Position numbers and translations under genes: made by a program. 64,000 nt of DNA from Saprospiraceae bacterium (GTDB taxonomy: Bacteria; Bacteroidota; Bacteroidia; Chitinophagales; Saprospiraceae): contig JADKAA010000029.1 of the NCBI GenBank assembly GCA_016715465.1, forward strand, positions 620,001-684,000, read 5' to 3'. This document shows positions 54,252 through 63,864 of this stretch, one piece after another. A model generated the notes under the pieces. The model worked only from the letters and a program-made list of their open reading frames with translations. It was not told the origin of the DNA and ran no database searches. How positions within the stretch are numbered: the stretch's first letter is position 1; each line of letters starts with the position of its first letter.

Positions 54252-57200
54252 TTAGAAATTAAATTTAACTGTTCCACCATATCTAGCAGCTGAAGGACCA
54301 CCCAGGAAATCAAATCCTGATGCGTTGTTTGTACCAAACGCTGTCCTGTCCGGATCCACTTTGGAAGAAGCAGGTGTATTGAATGCCCTGTACCAAATGT
54401 TATTGCCTACAAGAGAAATGGATGCTGATTCAATAAATGTACCATTGAAGATACTCTTAGGCAAGTTGTAAGAAAGGGAAATTTCTCTCAACCTAAGTCT
54501 GGTGGCATCATAAATACCCCTGTCATAAGCGCCTCCACCGATGATGGTATTGTTGAAGAAAACGCCTGAAGCAGGTTGTGGAATGTTGTTGACTTCCCCT
54601 GTTTCTTCCAGAACACCAGGCAAAATGACGGTAATGGTCGGATTAAAATCTTCCAATTCTTTGGCAACACCCCTACCAATAGGAGTAGCGGCAGAATAGG
54701 AGAAAATATCTCCGCCTTTTACAAAGTCAAGCTGACCTGATAAAGTCAAACCATACACGGTAAGGTCAGAAAATCCTGACAACATAAAATCAGGATTTGG
54801 GTCGCCGATGATGCCAATTTCAGAAGATATCTTCCAGTCGCCATTTGAATTTACAAGCAGATTACCCTTATCATCTTTGACTACATAGGTACTCTTGATG
54901 ACGCCAAAAGGTTGATCCTTGATGGCAAATGCACCCAGGTTTGTGAAACCGCCAATAAGGATTTCCTCCGAACCTTCAGGAAGGTCAACCACTTTGCTGA
55001 CGTTTTTGGTAAAGTTGGCCCTCAGATTCCAGGTAATGTTTTTAGAAGCTACCGGACTCAAAGTGAAACCTATTTCAACCCCTTTGTTGGTTACTGTACC
55101 TGCATTGAGGAAGGTAGAACTGTATCCTGTGGAAGGATCCAATGGTCTTTCGATGATCTGGTCTTCTGCTTTTCTGTTGTACCAGGAAAAGTCAAGTCCA
55201 ATCCTGTTGTTCAACAACTTGGCTTCCACGCCAAACTCCAATTCCGACTGTAATTCCGGCCTGAGGTTTGGATTGGCTAATAATGAGGGTAAGCCCAATG
55301 AAACAACATTGCCATTTGCATCCACCGTCTCATTGGAGTTCAATGAGAGTACTGCCCTGGTATTATAAGGATCTGCGAAGTTTGCTGAGGTTCCATATCC
55401 CGCGCGAAGTTTCATGTAGTCAAGGAAACTTTCAGAGAGTGATTCAAATGCATCTGTGGGTACAAATGAAACACTGAATCCGGGATAAAACTGAGACCTG
55501 TATTCTTTCTCGTGAGAAGAAGCCCAGTCGTTTCTTGCGGCCACGTTAAGGTATAGATAGTTTTTATACCCAAAGGTAAGGTCACCATAAAGTCCCATGA
55601 TGATTCTTCTCTGGATGTAACTGAGGTTATTATTTCTAAGATCCCTGGAATTTGTGGTGGTGAAATTTCGGTGAGAAATCAAACCAAATACCACCTGGTT
55701 GGAAGATTCCAAACCTGTCTGGCTATATTTGTCATCCCTGTGGTTGGCGCCTACGTTAAAAGTAATGTCAAGATCGTCATTAAGTTCTCTCTGGCCACTG
55801 ATGCCAAAGTTTTGGTCTGTGATCACGTTATTGCCGTCTGTTGTTCTCAATAAACCTGTACCAAAAGCAGCCACATCGGCCACGTAACCCACAGATCCTT
55901 TTTGAACCCAATACTCCTGATTCTCATCGTATGAATCTACCCCAATTCGGTAGTTGGCTGTAAGCCAGTCATTCACTTTGTAGGTTGCACCCATCATGGA
56001 CATAAACCTGTTTACAAAGGAACCCTGCGATGAGTTCTCCAGCAGCCACCTTGGGTTGGTGATCGCCCTGTAATAAACGCTGGCACCGGTAATGGGGTTC
56101 TGGTATGGCAGGTTCATCAGGTCAATATTCCTTGGTGTATAGAAAAGGTTGGCAAACACAGAAGGTCCGCCATTGGTGTTACTTCCCAAACCCGCTCCAA
56201 TCGTAGGTGATTTGAAATCCGTTTTGATGTAAGAGAAACTACCATTCAATTTAAGTCTGGATGAGATGTTTGCGCTTCCGCCAATGCTTAAGTTGAACCT
56301 GTCCAGCTTATTATTTTTAATGTAACCGGTTTCGCTGAGTTTGCTCATGGCCACATTGAAATTGCCTATGTCACCATTTATCCCAGCCTGGAAGGAAGTG
56401 GTATATGCCTGTCCTTTCTGGAAGAAATCTTTGATGTTGTTTGGCGTATTTACCACCTTGTATTTGCCTTGAATGATTTCAAGTTCAGGGAAAACTGCTT
56501 TTTGTTCAGAATAAGGGTGAACAGCAGCCTCATAATTATCTGAGAACAATACACCCCAGTTACTAAAGAATTCTCCGTAGTCCCCATCGAAACCATTGGC
56601 CCACTTATTTTGATATTCAGGTATGTGCGCCGTAATTTGTCCGTAAGACTGGCTGAAAGAAGCATTGTACTTCTTCACACCGCTGCCTCCACCACCGGTC
56701 TTGGTGGTAATGAGGATTACGCCGTTTCTTCCCTGAGAACCATACAAAGTCGTAGCAGCAAGTCCCCTCAGGATACTCATGCTTTCGATGTTATTTGGAT
56801 CGATGTCAAGGTTCCTGGTTGGGGTAATGTTACCATCATTGAAATCGTTATTTTCGTTTGCACTGGTATTAATAGGCACCCCGTCTACAACCCAAAGCGG
56901 CTGAGAATTACCGGAGATGGTACTCACACCCCTGATGTTGATTTTGGTGCCAGATCCTGCCAAACCGGCAGAACTTGCGATGTTTACTCCGGGGGATCGC
57001 CCTGCAAGCGCTCTTGCCACATCCGTTTCCGGCTTTCTGGCAATGTCGTCAGACCCGACGGTCGTCGATGCATAACCCAGTGCTTTTTTATCTCTTTTGA
57101 TACCCAAAGCCGTTACGACAACCTCGTCGAGCAACTGGCCTTCGGCCATGTTTACATCCACAGATGTCAAATCTGTAACATCGACCACTTTATCGGCAAA

Positions 57201-57425
57201 GCCGATGTAGGTGATTAATAAGGCATTTCTCCCTCCAGGAACCTGGATAGAAAACATACCGTCGATATCGGTTACCGTACCGATACTCGTTCCTTGTACT
57301 AGTACATTGGCGCCAATAAGTGGTTCACCGTTGGGATCCTTTACCGAACCGGTAACGGTCTTTTGGGCTAAACCGACTGTAATGGAACACAGTAGTACAA
57401 ATAAAATTAGTGAGAGTTTCTTCAT
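54252..57425 (-). CDS. SusC/RagA-family TonB-dependent outer-membrane receptor
   Basis: 1057 residues. The signal peptide (ending GLA before Gln) is followed by a carboxypeptidase-regulatory-like domain (about 22-95: GEPLIGANVLVQGTSIGTVTDIDG). The plug domain (about 115-240) has the SusC marks VTALGIKRDKKALGYA, GRSPGVNI, INIRGVSTISGNSQPLWVVDGVPI and LRGLAATTLYGSQGRNGVILITTK. The rest is a 22-strand-type barrel ending GTVKFNF. It imports ligands held by SusD using TonB energy. First gene of the operon susC-susD-lipoprotein. A 10-bp inverted repeat lies in its leader. Confidence 0.95.
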   Translation of the reverse strand: MKKLSLILFVLLCSITVGLAQKTVTGSVKDPNGEPLIGANVLVQGTSIGTVTDIDGMFSIQVPGGRNALLITYIGFADKVVDVTDLTSVDVNMAEGQLLDEVVVTALGIKRDKKALGYASTTVGSDDIARKPETDVARALAGRSPGVNIASSAGLAGSGTKINIRGVSTISGNSQPLWVVDGVPINTSANENNDFNDGNITPTRNLDIDPNNIESMSILRGLAATTLYGSQGRNGVILITTKTGGGGSGVKKYNASFSQSYGQITAHIPEYQNKWANGFDGDYGEFFSNWGVLFSDNYEAAVHPYSEQKAVFPELEIIQGKYKVVNTPNNIKDFFQKGQAYTTSFQAGINGDIGNFNVAMSKLSETGYIKNNKLDRFNLSIGGSANISSRLKLNGSFSYIKTDFKSPTIGAGLGSNTNGGPSVFANLFYTPRNIDLMNLPYQNPITGASVYYRAITNPRWLLENSSQGSFVNRFMSMMGATYKVNDWLTANYRIGVDSYDENQEYWVQKGSVGYVADVAAFGTGLLRTTDGNNVITDQNFGISGQRELNDDLDITFNVGANHRDDKYSQTGLESSNQVVFGLISHRNFTTTNSRDLRNNNLSYIQRRIIMGLYGDLTFGYKNYLYLNVAARNDWASSHEKEYRSQFYPGFSVSFVPTDAFESLSESFLDYMKLRAGYGTSANFADPYNTRAVLSLNSNETVDANGNVVSLGLPSLLANPNLRPELQSELEFGVEAKLLNNRIGLDFSWYNRKAEDQIIERPLDPSTGYSSTFLNAGTVTNKGVEIGFTLSPVASKNITWNLRANFTKNVSKVVDLPEGSEEILIGGFTNLGAFAIKDQPFGVIKSTYVVKDDKGNLLVNSNGDWKISSEIGIIGDPNPDFMLSGFSDLTVYGLTLSGQLDFVKGGDIFSYSAATPIGRGVAKELEDFNPTITVILPGVLEETGEVNNIPQPASGVFFNNTIIGGGAYDRGIYDATRLRLREISLSYNLPKSIFNGTFIESASISLVGNNIWYRAFNTPASSKVDPDRTAFGTNNASGFDFLGGPSAARYGGTVKFNF

Positions 57426-57474
57426 ACTAATATTGATTTAGTTAATTAATAAAATTGATTCATAATGAAAGCTG

Positions 57475-57503
57475 TTAACATAATTGTATTAACATTATGT
57501 TAA
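57475..57503 (-). repeat. Perfect inverted repeat in the susC leader
   Basis: Arms TTAACATAAT (57475-57484) and ATTATGTTAA (57494-57503) are perfectly complementary with a 9-nt spacer, 50 bp upstream of the susC ATG. The 300-bp gap (57426-57725) is otherwise A/T-rich with no gene. A weak -7-like box (TTTACTTTG) lies just upstream of the repeat on the minus strand. It could be an operator or an mRNA stem-loop; the weak, A/T-rich stem without a T tail argues against a terminator. Confidence 0.55.
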
Positions 57504-57725
57504 GACAAATCGCTGCCTGCAAAGTAAACGAAAATAATAAGAATCTAAAAATTTTGATTTTAAAATTCAAAAGAAATCAATTGTCTTTAAATCAATCTTT
57601 TAAGTCAATATAAAATTAAATTACAAAATAATATTCTGTTTAACAATTCGTTAATTCCATTAACAGAATTTTGTCGGGTAATTTAGGTTTTACCGCATTT
57701 AATTGACCAGAATTTAATAAAATGG

Positions 57726-58438
57726 TCATTTTAACAGATGGAGATACATCTGTATGGTGTTTTTTAAGCCAAAATATAAAGCATCACAGACCAACGCGTG
57801 TCCGATAGACACTTCCAGGAGTTCGTTGGTGTGCGAGGCAAAAAACGCAAGTTTTTCAAATTGAGGTCATGCCCGGCATTGAGTCCGATTCCTGCTTTTT
57901 TAGCTGCAACGGAAGCAATGGCGTAGGGCTCAACTGCTTTTTTCGGATTTTCAGCAAAGTCGGCTGCAAAATGACCGGTGTACAATTCCACCCTGTCGGC
58001 ACCAATAGCCTTGGCTGAAACTATCTCTTGTTCATTGGGTTCCACAAAAAGAGAGGTGCGGATACCTTCCTTTCTAAAAAGAGCTGTCAATTCGCTCAGA
58101 AAATCTGCATGCCCGGCTACCTTCCAGCCTTCACTGCTGGTAAGTACCCCTGGTGGGTCCGGAACAAGGGTCACCTGGTGAGGACGAAACTCAAGGACCA
58201 GACGCACAAATTCCGGAGAGGGATATCCCTCTATATTGAACTCCGTAGTTACAGCCTCTTTCAACAGGGGTATGTCATCGTACCTGATGTGTCGCTGGTC
58301 CGGCCTCGGATGAACTGTTATGCCCTGTGCGCCATATGATTCACAGTCTTTGGCTATCTGGATCAGGTCAGGAAGATTGCCCCCTCTTGAATTGCGGATA
58401 AGGGCTATCTTGTTGATGTTTACACTCAATCTGGTCAT
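57726..58438 (-). CDS. pdxJ: Pyridoxine 5'-phosphate synthase PdxJ (one frame break in the assembly)
   Basis: It condenses 3-amino-1-hydroxyacetone phosphate with deoxyxylulose 5-phosphate to give pyridoxine phosphate. Seen: LSVNINKIALIRNSRGG, GITVHPRPDQRHIR, EFNIEGYPSPEF, VTLVPDPPG, SLFVEP and GIGLNAGHDLNLKNLRF. The given frame ends early at 57764 in non-homologous sequence. Adding one base to the 6-base run at 57840-57845 restores FFASHTNELLEVSIGHALVC and the end at 57726, giving 237 residues, the usual length. It lies 10 bp beyond the MG2-like gene, possibly as the last gene of that operon. Confidence 0.92.
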
Positions 58439-58448
58439 GATAAGATTT

Positions 58449-60090
58449 TCATTTTCTTGCTAAATCTAGGTCTTTGATTACCTGCACTAAATTTCCATTT
58501 TCATCCATGTATAAAAAAATGGCTTTATAGACCCCTGTCTGAAGACAGCACCACATCAATCCTATTTTCGATATTTTCCAGTGAGAAGTAAAGCGTGGGC
58601 TCAAAGACCGGGGTTTTTTGATCTTTAGTTTTTGCTTCAATTTCTAGCTGAAGTGAATTTCGCTCCGTCTGAAAACCATGAAGGACAACACTGCATTGTT
58701 TTTCAGCCTCGCTAAGCACATCGACATTTGACTTTGTCTTTATTACCACAAGACCATCGATTCCAAAAATATTGTATGTTTTCCTCAGTATATCCAGGTC
58801 GTAGTGCAGATGAAAATGATCCACTTCTTCCGTTTTAAGTTTTGCCAGCCGGTCATAGTTCCTCGTTATTTGTCCATTGACCCGGAAGAGCGTATTTAGG
58901 GTAAGGGCATTAAATTTTTTTGCATAATTTCCAGGTATAAGAAGCTGGCTGATAAATATGTTTTCCTTTTCCTTAAACTTCAACGGGGTGTCGTTTTCGC
59001 GGCAAAAGTCGTGAAACAAATCGAACTTCTTGTAATTGGCTGGAATGTATGATTTCTGAGGTTTTAAGGACTGTTCCTGCCTGTGGATAAAGTGTTCATT
59101 GGTCTTTGCCCCGATAAGGCCAAAATATTGATTAATGCTTTGTTTCAATCTCGTGAGTTGATGATAATCGTCTGCTTCCGCAGGCATAGGCAGGTCAAGC
59201 GCCCGTGCCAAAGTGGACAAAGGCTTTTCTTTGGTCAAAGTAAGCTCATCATGCAAAAACCCATGTGCCATGACCTGGAAATTTTTGTATCCGGAAAAAG
59301 ATCCGCAATCCAGATAAAAGTTACCCGTATGATCAGACTTGGAAAGGTAAAATTTATCTTCCTCATTGGCATATAAACCCAGGATGGGAATACTTACTGG
59401 CATTTTATTTTTCAGGGTTTGGCCCGATAGCCAGATATTTCGTTTCCACGAAGTGGGCGGCACCTGCTTAAAGACCAAGGCATCCATAATACCTATATTG
59501 ACTCCTGTCTGAAAGGCCCCATCCACAATTGATATACTTACCAGTGTTTTTCCGGCCCAGAATAAATCGCTGATTGTGACATTATCTGCATTAAAATCAA
59601 CTTTTATGCGCTTGGCTCCTCTAACAATACCGGGCTGTGGACTAGAATATGACTTATACTGCACCGCCAGTTTCTCATCGGCCGGATTGACCACGGTATA
59701 GGCTACTCCGCATAAGGCAATGTCTCTGGACACACCCCTTGTGTAGACCGTAAGCCGATAAGATCCTGATGACAGATTGTACGGTATGTCATGATAAAAG
59801 TGTGCCCGGCTGTTTTCACTTATTTTGATAAAAAAGGAGGCGAGGGCCGTCTCGTCACTATTGGTAATCTCTATCCTGAGTACGGATGCCACCGCTTCAG
59901 GATTTCCGATGTAAATTCCCCCTCTGACGGTTTCTCCTGCAGCATAAATATGCCGGTCAAGCTGCACAAAACCCGCAAGACCATCCTGATTGCCCTGTGC
60001 AAAAACAAGATGCCATGACACCAGATAAAATAAGGTAATCAGCATTAATTTAGGATAATGTCCCCACCATTTTATACGCTCAATTACCAT
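58449..60090 (-). CDS. MG2-like exported protein of the DUF4249 locus (frame break near the 3' end)
   Basis: I start it at the ATG at 60088-60090, which overlaps the DUF4249 stop (ATGGTAA). The frame extends 34 codons further but without support. The signal peptide ends VFA before Gln. An MG2-type β-sandwich (alpha-2-macroglobulin family) follows at about 35-145: AGFVQLDRHIYAAGETVRGGIYI ... SGSYRLTVYTRG. The rest is unrecognised. The frame stops at 58525; reading the four-base run at 58532-58535 as three gives VYKAIFLYMDENG ... DLDLARK and a stop at 58449, about 546 residues. It is likely a periplasmic or surface partner of the upstream TonB receptor; function unknown. Confidence 0.75.
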
Positions 60091-61166
60091 GGCCAGAAAG
60101 CAGGTTTGTGGAGGCTGGCTCCTTTTAAAGTAAGACAGTCGCAACATGACCTCACCGGGCAGGGTGTAGTTTCGCTGGGTGGAACCGGGCATTCCCTTGC
60201 CGGTGAGCCCACAAGTTCAGGAAGAAAACCAATTCTTGCCGTATCCTGGCTTACTGCATAAAAATATCCGTAAGCCTTTTTTTCCGGATGCAAAATGTTT
60301 TGAATATTGGTAATAATTCTGCCAGCGGGAGATTCGTAAATATTGCCTTCACGGTTGTTGAGTTCATTAACCTGCGTAAAATAATCGAAGGTTTCCTGGT
60401 CAATGGCCTGCTGCACTACCGTGCCAACGTATCCTTCTGAAAAAACATAATCGAGCCTTTTTTCATAGACCGGAAAATCGGTCAGTTTGGTTTCCAGGGC
60501 TTTCTTTCCATCGTAAAGCTGCACGTTTTTAAGGTCTGCCCGGGCTGTCACATAACAGACTTTATTGGGCGGAAAACCCATAAGCTGGTCCGTATATCTA
60601 TAGGAATTTATGATGTCGAATTTAAGCAGTGATTTTTCACCCGCAGGATTTATAACATCGGTATCTACAAACAGGCCCACAAATTCCGCAGAGTCCAATT
60701 GATTCAGGTTGTTAACTACCTGCCTGGTCACAGAGCGGAAGGCAATTTTCTCAATCTCAGGCGTTGGTTTAAGTATTTTGAATGTTGATTGATACTCTTC
60801 ACCGTCAAAAGACTTCACATAGATGCCAAAGGCTGTGCCATAATCAATGTTAAACCCATCACCTGCTTTAATCGATTTGACGTAAAATCCCTCCTCATTC
60901 AGGGTAAGCTCCACTTCCTGCCCTTTGTCATTGCTTACAAGGGCCTTATCTGCCCTGATTACTCTGGACTGCCCTTTTTCATCGGAAATCAACCTCATCT
61001 GCACACTAATTTCAGCATGATCTCCTACCCTTACGAGGCCACCCTGCACTACCAGTGCATTGTCGTATTCACTGGGTATATCCAGGTCTATTTTATCCAA
61101 ACATGCGGAAAACCAAATCATCGATAAGGTAAGTAAGAATAAATTAATGGTTATCTGAAGTTTCAT
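60084..61166 (-). CDS. DUF4249 family lipoprotein
   Basis: 360 residues with a lipoprotein-type start (MIWFSACLDKIDL, Cys about 22). The DUF4249 pattern is visible: NALVVQGGLVRVGDHAEISVQM, YYVKSI-type strands, YGYFYAVSQDTARI, and the closing CPVRSCCDCLTLKGASLHKPAFWP, a Cys-rich tail typical of the family. DUF4249 proteins are found next to TonB receptors in Bacteroidota and are thought to act as their SusD-like surface partners (inference). The gene begins 10 bp after the TonB receptor. Confidence 0.9.
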   Translation of the reverse strand: MKLQITINLFLLTLSMIWFSACLDKIDLDIPSEYDNALVVQGGLVRVGDHAEISVQMRLISDEKGQSRVIRADKALVSNDKGQEVELTLNEEGFYVKSIKAGDGFNIDYGTAFGIYVKSFDGEEYQSTFKILKPTPEIEKIAFRSVTRQVVNNLNQLDSAEFVGLFVDTDVINPAGEKSLLKFDIINSYRYTDQLMGFPPNKVCYVTARADLKNVQLYDGKKALETKLTDFPVYEKRLDYVFSEGYVGTVVQQAIDQETFDYFTQVNELNNREGNIYESPAGRIITNIQNILHPEKKAYGYFYAVSQDTARIGFLPELVGSPARECPVPPSETTPCPVRSCCDCLTLKGASLHKPAFWPW

Positions 61167-61176
61167 GGTCCGAAAT

Positions 61177-63864
61177 TTATAAAAATTCGATGTTAAAACG
61201 GATGGCAGGAAAAATGGTGCCTACCACTGCCAGCCTGTTTGCCTGAGGCGTGGAATTGAGGCCTCTGGTATAATAGACGGAGAATGGATTTTTCCTTCCG
61301 TAAACATTGTATAGCGTCACTGTCCAGCTGGTAATCACCTTAGCAGCCTGGTTATGAGAACGGGCAATATTGTATGACAAATCCAACCGGTGGTAGTCGG
61401 GAATCCGTATTTGGTTTCTTTGCGAATACACTGGAACATACACATTGTCCGGGGTAAGGTAGTTGGACAATGGTGCCGTAGAAGGTCGTCCGGTGCTGTA
61501 GGTAAAGTTGGCGGTAAGGGTGTGCCTTTGTATGGGCTGAAAATTGACGATCAGTGACAGGTTGTGCGGTTTGTCAAAACTGCTGTTATACCAGTTACCG
61601 TCATTGATGCCCTCTACTTTTTGCCTGCTGTCTGACCAGGTATAACTTGCCCAACCCGTCCACTTTCCTTCATTTTTTTTCAAGGACAGCTCCATACCCT
61701 GAGAACGACCAATTCCTTCGAGCAACTCTGTTTCGATATGTGGGTTAACCACGATTTTCGCAAAATCCCTAAAGTCGTACAATCTTCCTATTTCACGCCT
61801 GTAAAATTCGACAGAAGCCTCAATGTTGTCGTCATCAAAATTGCGAAACAACCCTATAGATAAATTATCTGATAAAGTGGGCTTCAAATAATTGTTGACC
61901 AATTGCCATTGACTGGAGGGTGTAGGTGTATCGGTATTAAATACCTGATTTATAAACTGTGATGTCCGGGCATATCCTATTTTTAGTGATGAAGATTTAC
62001 CAAGGTTTAATTTTAAAGATACCCTGGGTTCCGGCTGAATGTAGGATTGATAAAGTCCCTTTCGATCTTCGGTACCGGAAATTTCCTCTTCATTGGGTCG
62101 ACCATTTTTATACAGATACACTTTTTTGGTTCCAAGTGCTGCAAAATGATTGAGTCGAAAGCCGGTGATGAAATCCAGGTATTTGCCCAAAGGACGTTCC
62201 AGGTTAATGAAAACAGCGGATTCAAGACCATATTCATTGGGAAGGCTGGCAGGTATCACAAAGGGCGACCCGTTTTGTGGTGTTATGCTTCCGGGTGCCG
62301 ATGTATAATAAATGGCGTTGATGCCAACATCCAGCTTTGACTTCCCAAATATTGCAGATAATTTATTTACCGCTCTGAGATACTGTATATCTGCACTTAA
62401 CCTGGATTCAAATGCCGGGGTAAGATCAATTTGAAAACTTTTATAGGAAGAAGCAACGACACTAAGTCGATTGGAAAGTTTATCATTGATGAGCTTATTC
62501 CAAAAAGCCTGAATCATGTTTGTTTTATAACCAAATCCAAATTCGCGGCCATAGGTAAATTGATCGTTGGATGCATAGATGCCAACACCTGCGTGATGTC
62601 CATTTTTGCGATAACTGTATTTAAAATTGACATCATAAAAGGATGCCGAAGAGGTGCGAAGGGAAACATCCTGAAAAAGACCAAAAATATAATCGGAATA
62701 GGTTGCCCTCGCCCCACCGATGATGGTGCTGTTTTTACCAAGAGGGCCATCTAATGAAAAAGTGGCGGAAATGGGATTGACGGAGGCCCTGTAACGCATT
62801 TTTTCCTTATTTCCATCCTTTAGGTTTACTTCGAGCACAGAGGCTATCCTCCCTCCCTGACTGGCCGGAATATTTCCTTTTGACAAGGCAGCTTCTTTGA
62901 TGAGGTCGGCATTGAAAGTGCTGAAAAAGCCAAGGGCATGTGACGCATTAAAAAGAATGGCTTCATCCTGGATGACCAGGTTGTGGTCCACATTACCGCC
63001 CCTTACGTTAAAGCCTGTAGCACCTTCCCCAATGGTAGAAACGCCGGGATTGAGTAAAACAGCCCTAACGATATCCCTCTCGCCGAGAAAGGTGGGCAGC
63101 TTGTCGAGATTTCTCAGGTTGATACGCGCCACACCGGTTTGTGTCTCACGCACTGCCGCATCTTTGGCCACTGCAGTAATGGTGACCTCATCCAGATTGA
63201 TGGTCTCCTTCACCAAGATGACGTCATATTGACCATTACTGCGCAGGTCCAGGGTAGCTATGTGGTCCTGGTATCCCAGGTATTTTACCCTGATTTCCCT
63301 GACACCTGGTTTTAATCGAATTTCAAATTGTCCATTTTCATCTGAAGTGGTGCCAATGCCTTTTCCAAATAAAATATTGGCGCCAATTATTGGATCGTTG
63401 CCAAATTGTTCTATGACCTGACCAGATAACAAAACTTCTCCGGAAGCATCCAATGCCCCCATACTTCCAATGCCAATCACATTGGTGCGGACGCTTGGTT
63501 TTTCTTCCAAAGAACGCTGCAGGTTGTCATAGTATTTTGTCAGATTGGAGCGGTCAAGCGCAGTGCGGGGCATGATCACACAGGCATAATTTCTATAAGG
63601 TACGGCTATCAAATCCGTACCTTCCATAACCTGGGCAAGTGCATTTTCCAGGCTTTCCTGCTTCCAGGTAAAGGTTTTTTTAATGTCGGTGAAATCTTCG
63701 GTTCTGAAATAAATGTCAATTCCAGAGAGGGAGTCAAGTTTTTCCAACAGGCTAGGAATGGTGCTATTTTCAATTCTTATTGAAATCAAAGTTCTCTGAT
63801 TTTGGCCCCATAGCGGCAAAAGCACAGAAATCCAACACAAAAAGGCCAAACCGGTTCTGGTCAT
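61177..63864 (-). CDS. TonB-dependent receptor with STN and carboxypeptidase-regulatory-like domains
   Basis: 895 residues. The signal peptide ends LWG before Gln. An STN domain comes first (about 22-98: TLISIRIENSTIPSLLEKLDSLSG). A carboxypeptidase-regulatory-like domain follows (about 145-220: FGNDPIIGANILFGKGIGTTSDENG). The plug domain contains FNVRGGNVDHNLVIQDEAILFNASHALGFFSTFNADLI. The barrel ends RFNIEFL. STN domains often pass a signal to an anti-sigma factor, but no FecR or ECF sigma gene is in the window. First gene of a TonB receptor - DUF4249 - MG2-like operon. Ligand unknown. Confidence 0.93.
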   Translation of the reverse strand: MTRTGLAFLCWISVLLPLWGQNQRTLISIRIENSTIPSLLEKLDSLSGIDIYFRTEDFTDIKKTFTWKQESLENALAQVMEGTDLIAVPYRNYACVIMPRTALDRSNLTKYYDNLQRSLEEKPSVRTNVIGIGSMGALDASGEVLLSGQVIEQFGNDPIIGANILFGKGIGTTSDENGQFEIRLKPGVREIRVKYLGYQDHIATLDLRSNGQYDVILVKETINLDEVTITAVAKDAAVRETQTGVARINLRNLDKLPTFLGERDIVRAVLLNPGVSTIGEGATGFNVRGGNVDHNLVIQDEAILFNASHALGFFSTFNADLIKEAALSKGNIPASQGGRIASVLEVNLKDGNKEKMRYRASVNPISATFSLDGPLGKNSTIIGGARATYSDYIFGLFQDVSLRTSSASFYDVNFKYSYRKNGHHAGVGIYASNDQFTYGREFGFGYKTNMIQAFWNKLINDKLSNRLSVVASSYKSFQIDLTPAFESRLSADIQYLRAVNKLSAIFGKSKLDVGINAIYYTSAPGSITPQNGSPFVIPASLPNEYGLESAVFINLERPLGKYLDFITGFRLNHFAALGTKKVYLYKNGRPNEEEISGTEDRKGLYQSYIQPEPRVSLKLNLGKSSSLKIGYARTSQFINQVFNTDTPTPSSQWQLVNNYLKPTLSDNLSIGLFRNFDDDNIEASVEFYRREIGRLYDFRDFAKIVVNPHIETELLEGIGRSQGMELSLKKNEGKWTGWASYTWSDSRQKVEGINDGNWYNSSFDKPHNLSLIVNFQPIQRHTLTANFTYSTGRPSTAPLSNYLTPDNVYVPVYSQRNQIRIPDYHRLDLSYNIARSHNQAAKVITSWTVTLYNVYGRKNPFSVYYTRGLNSTPQANRLAVVGTIFPAIRFNIEFL

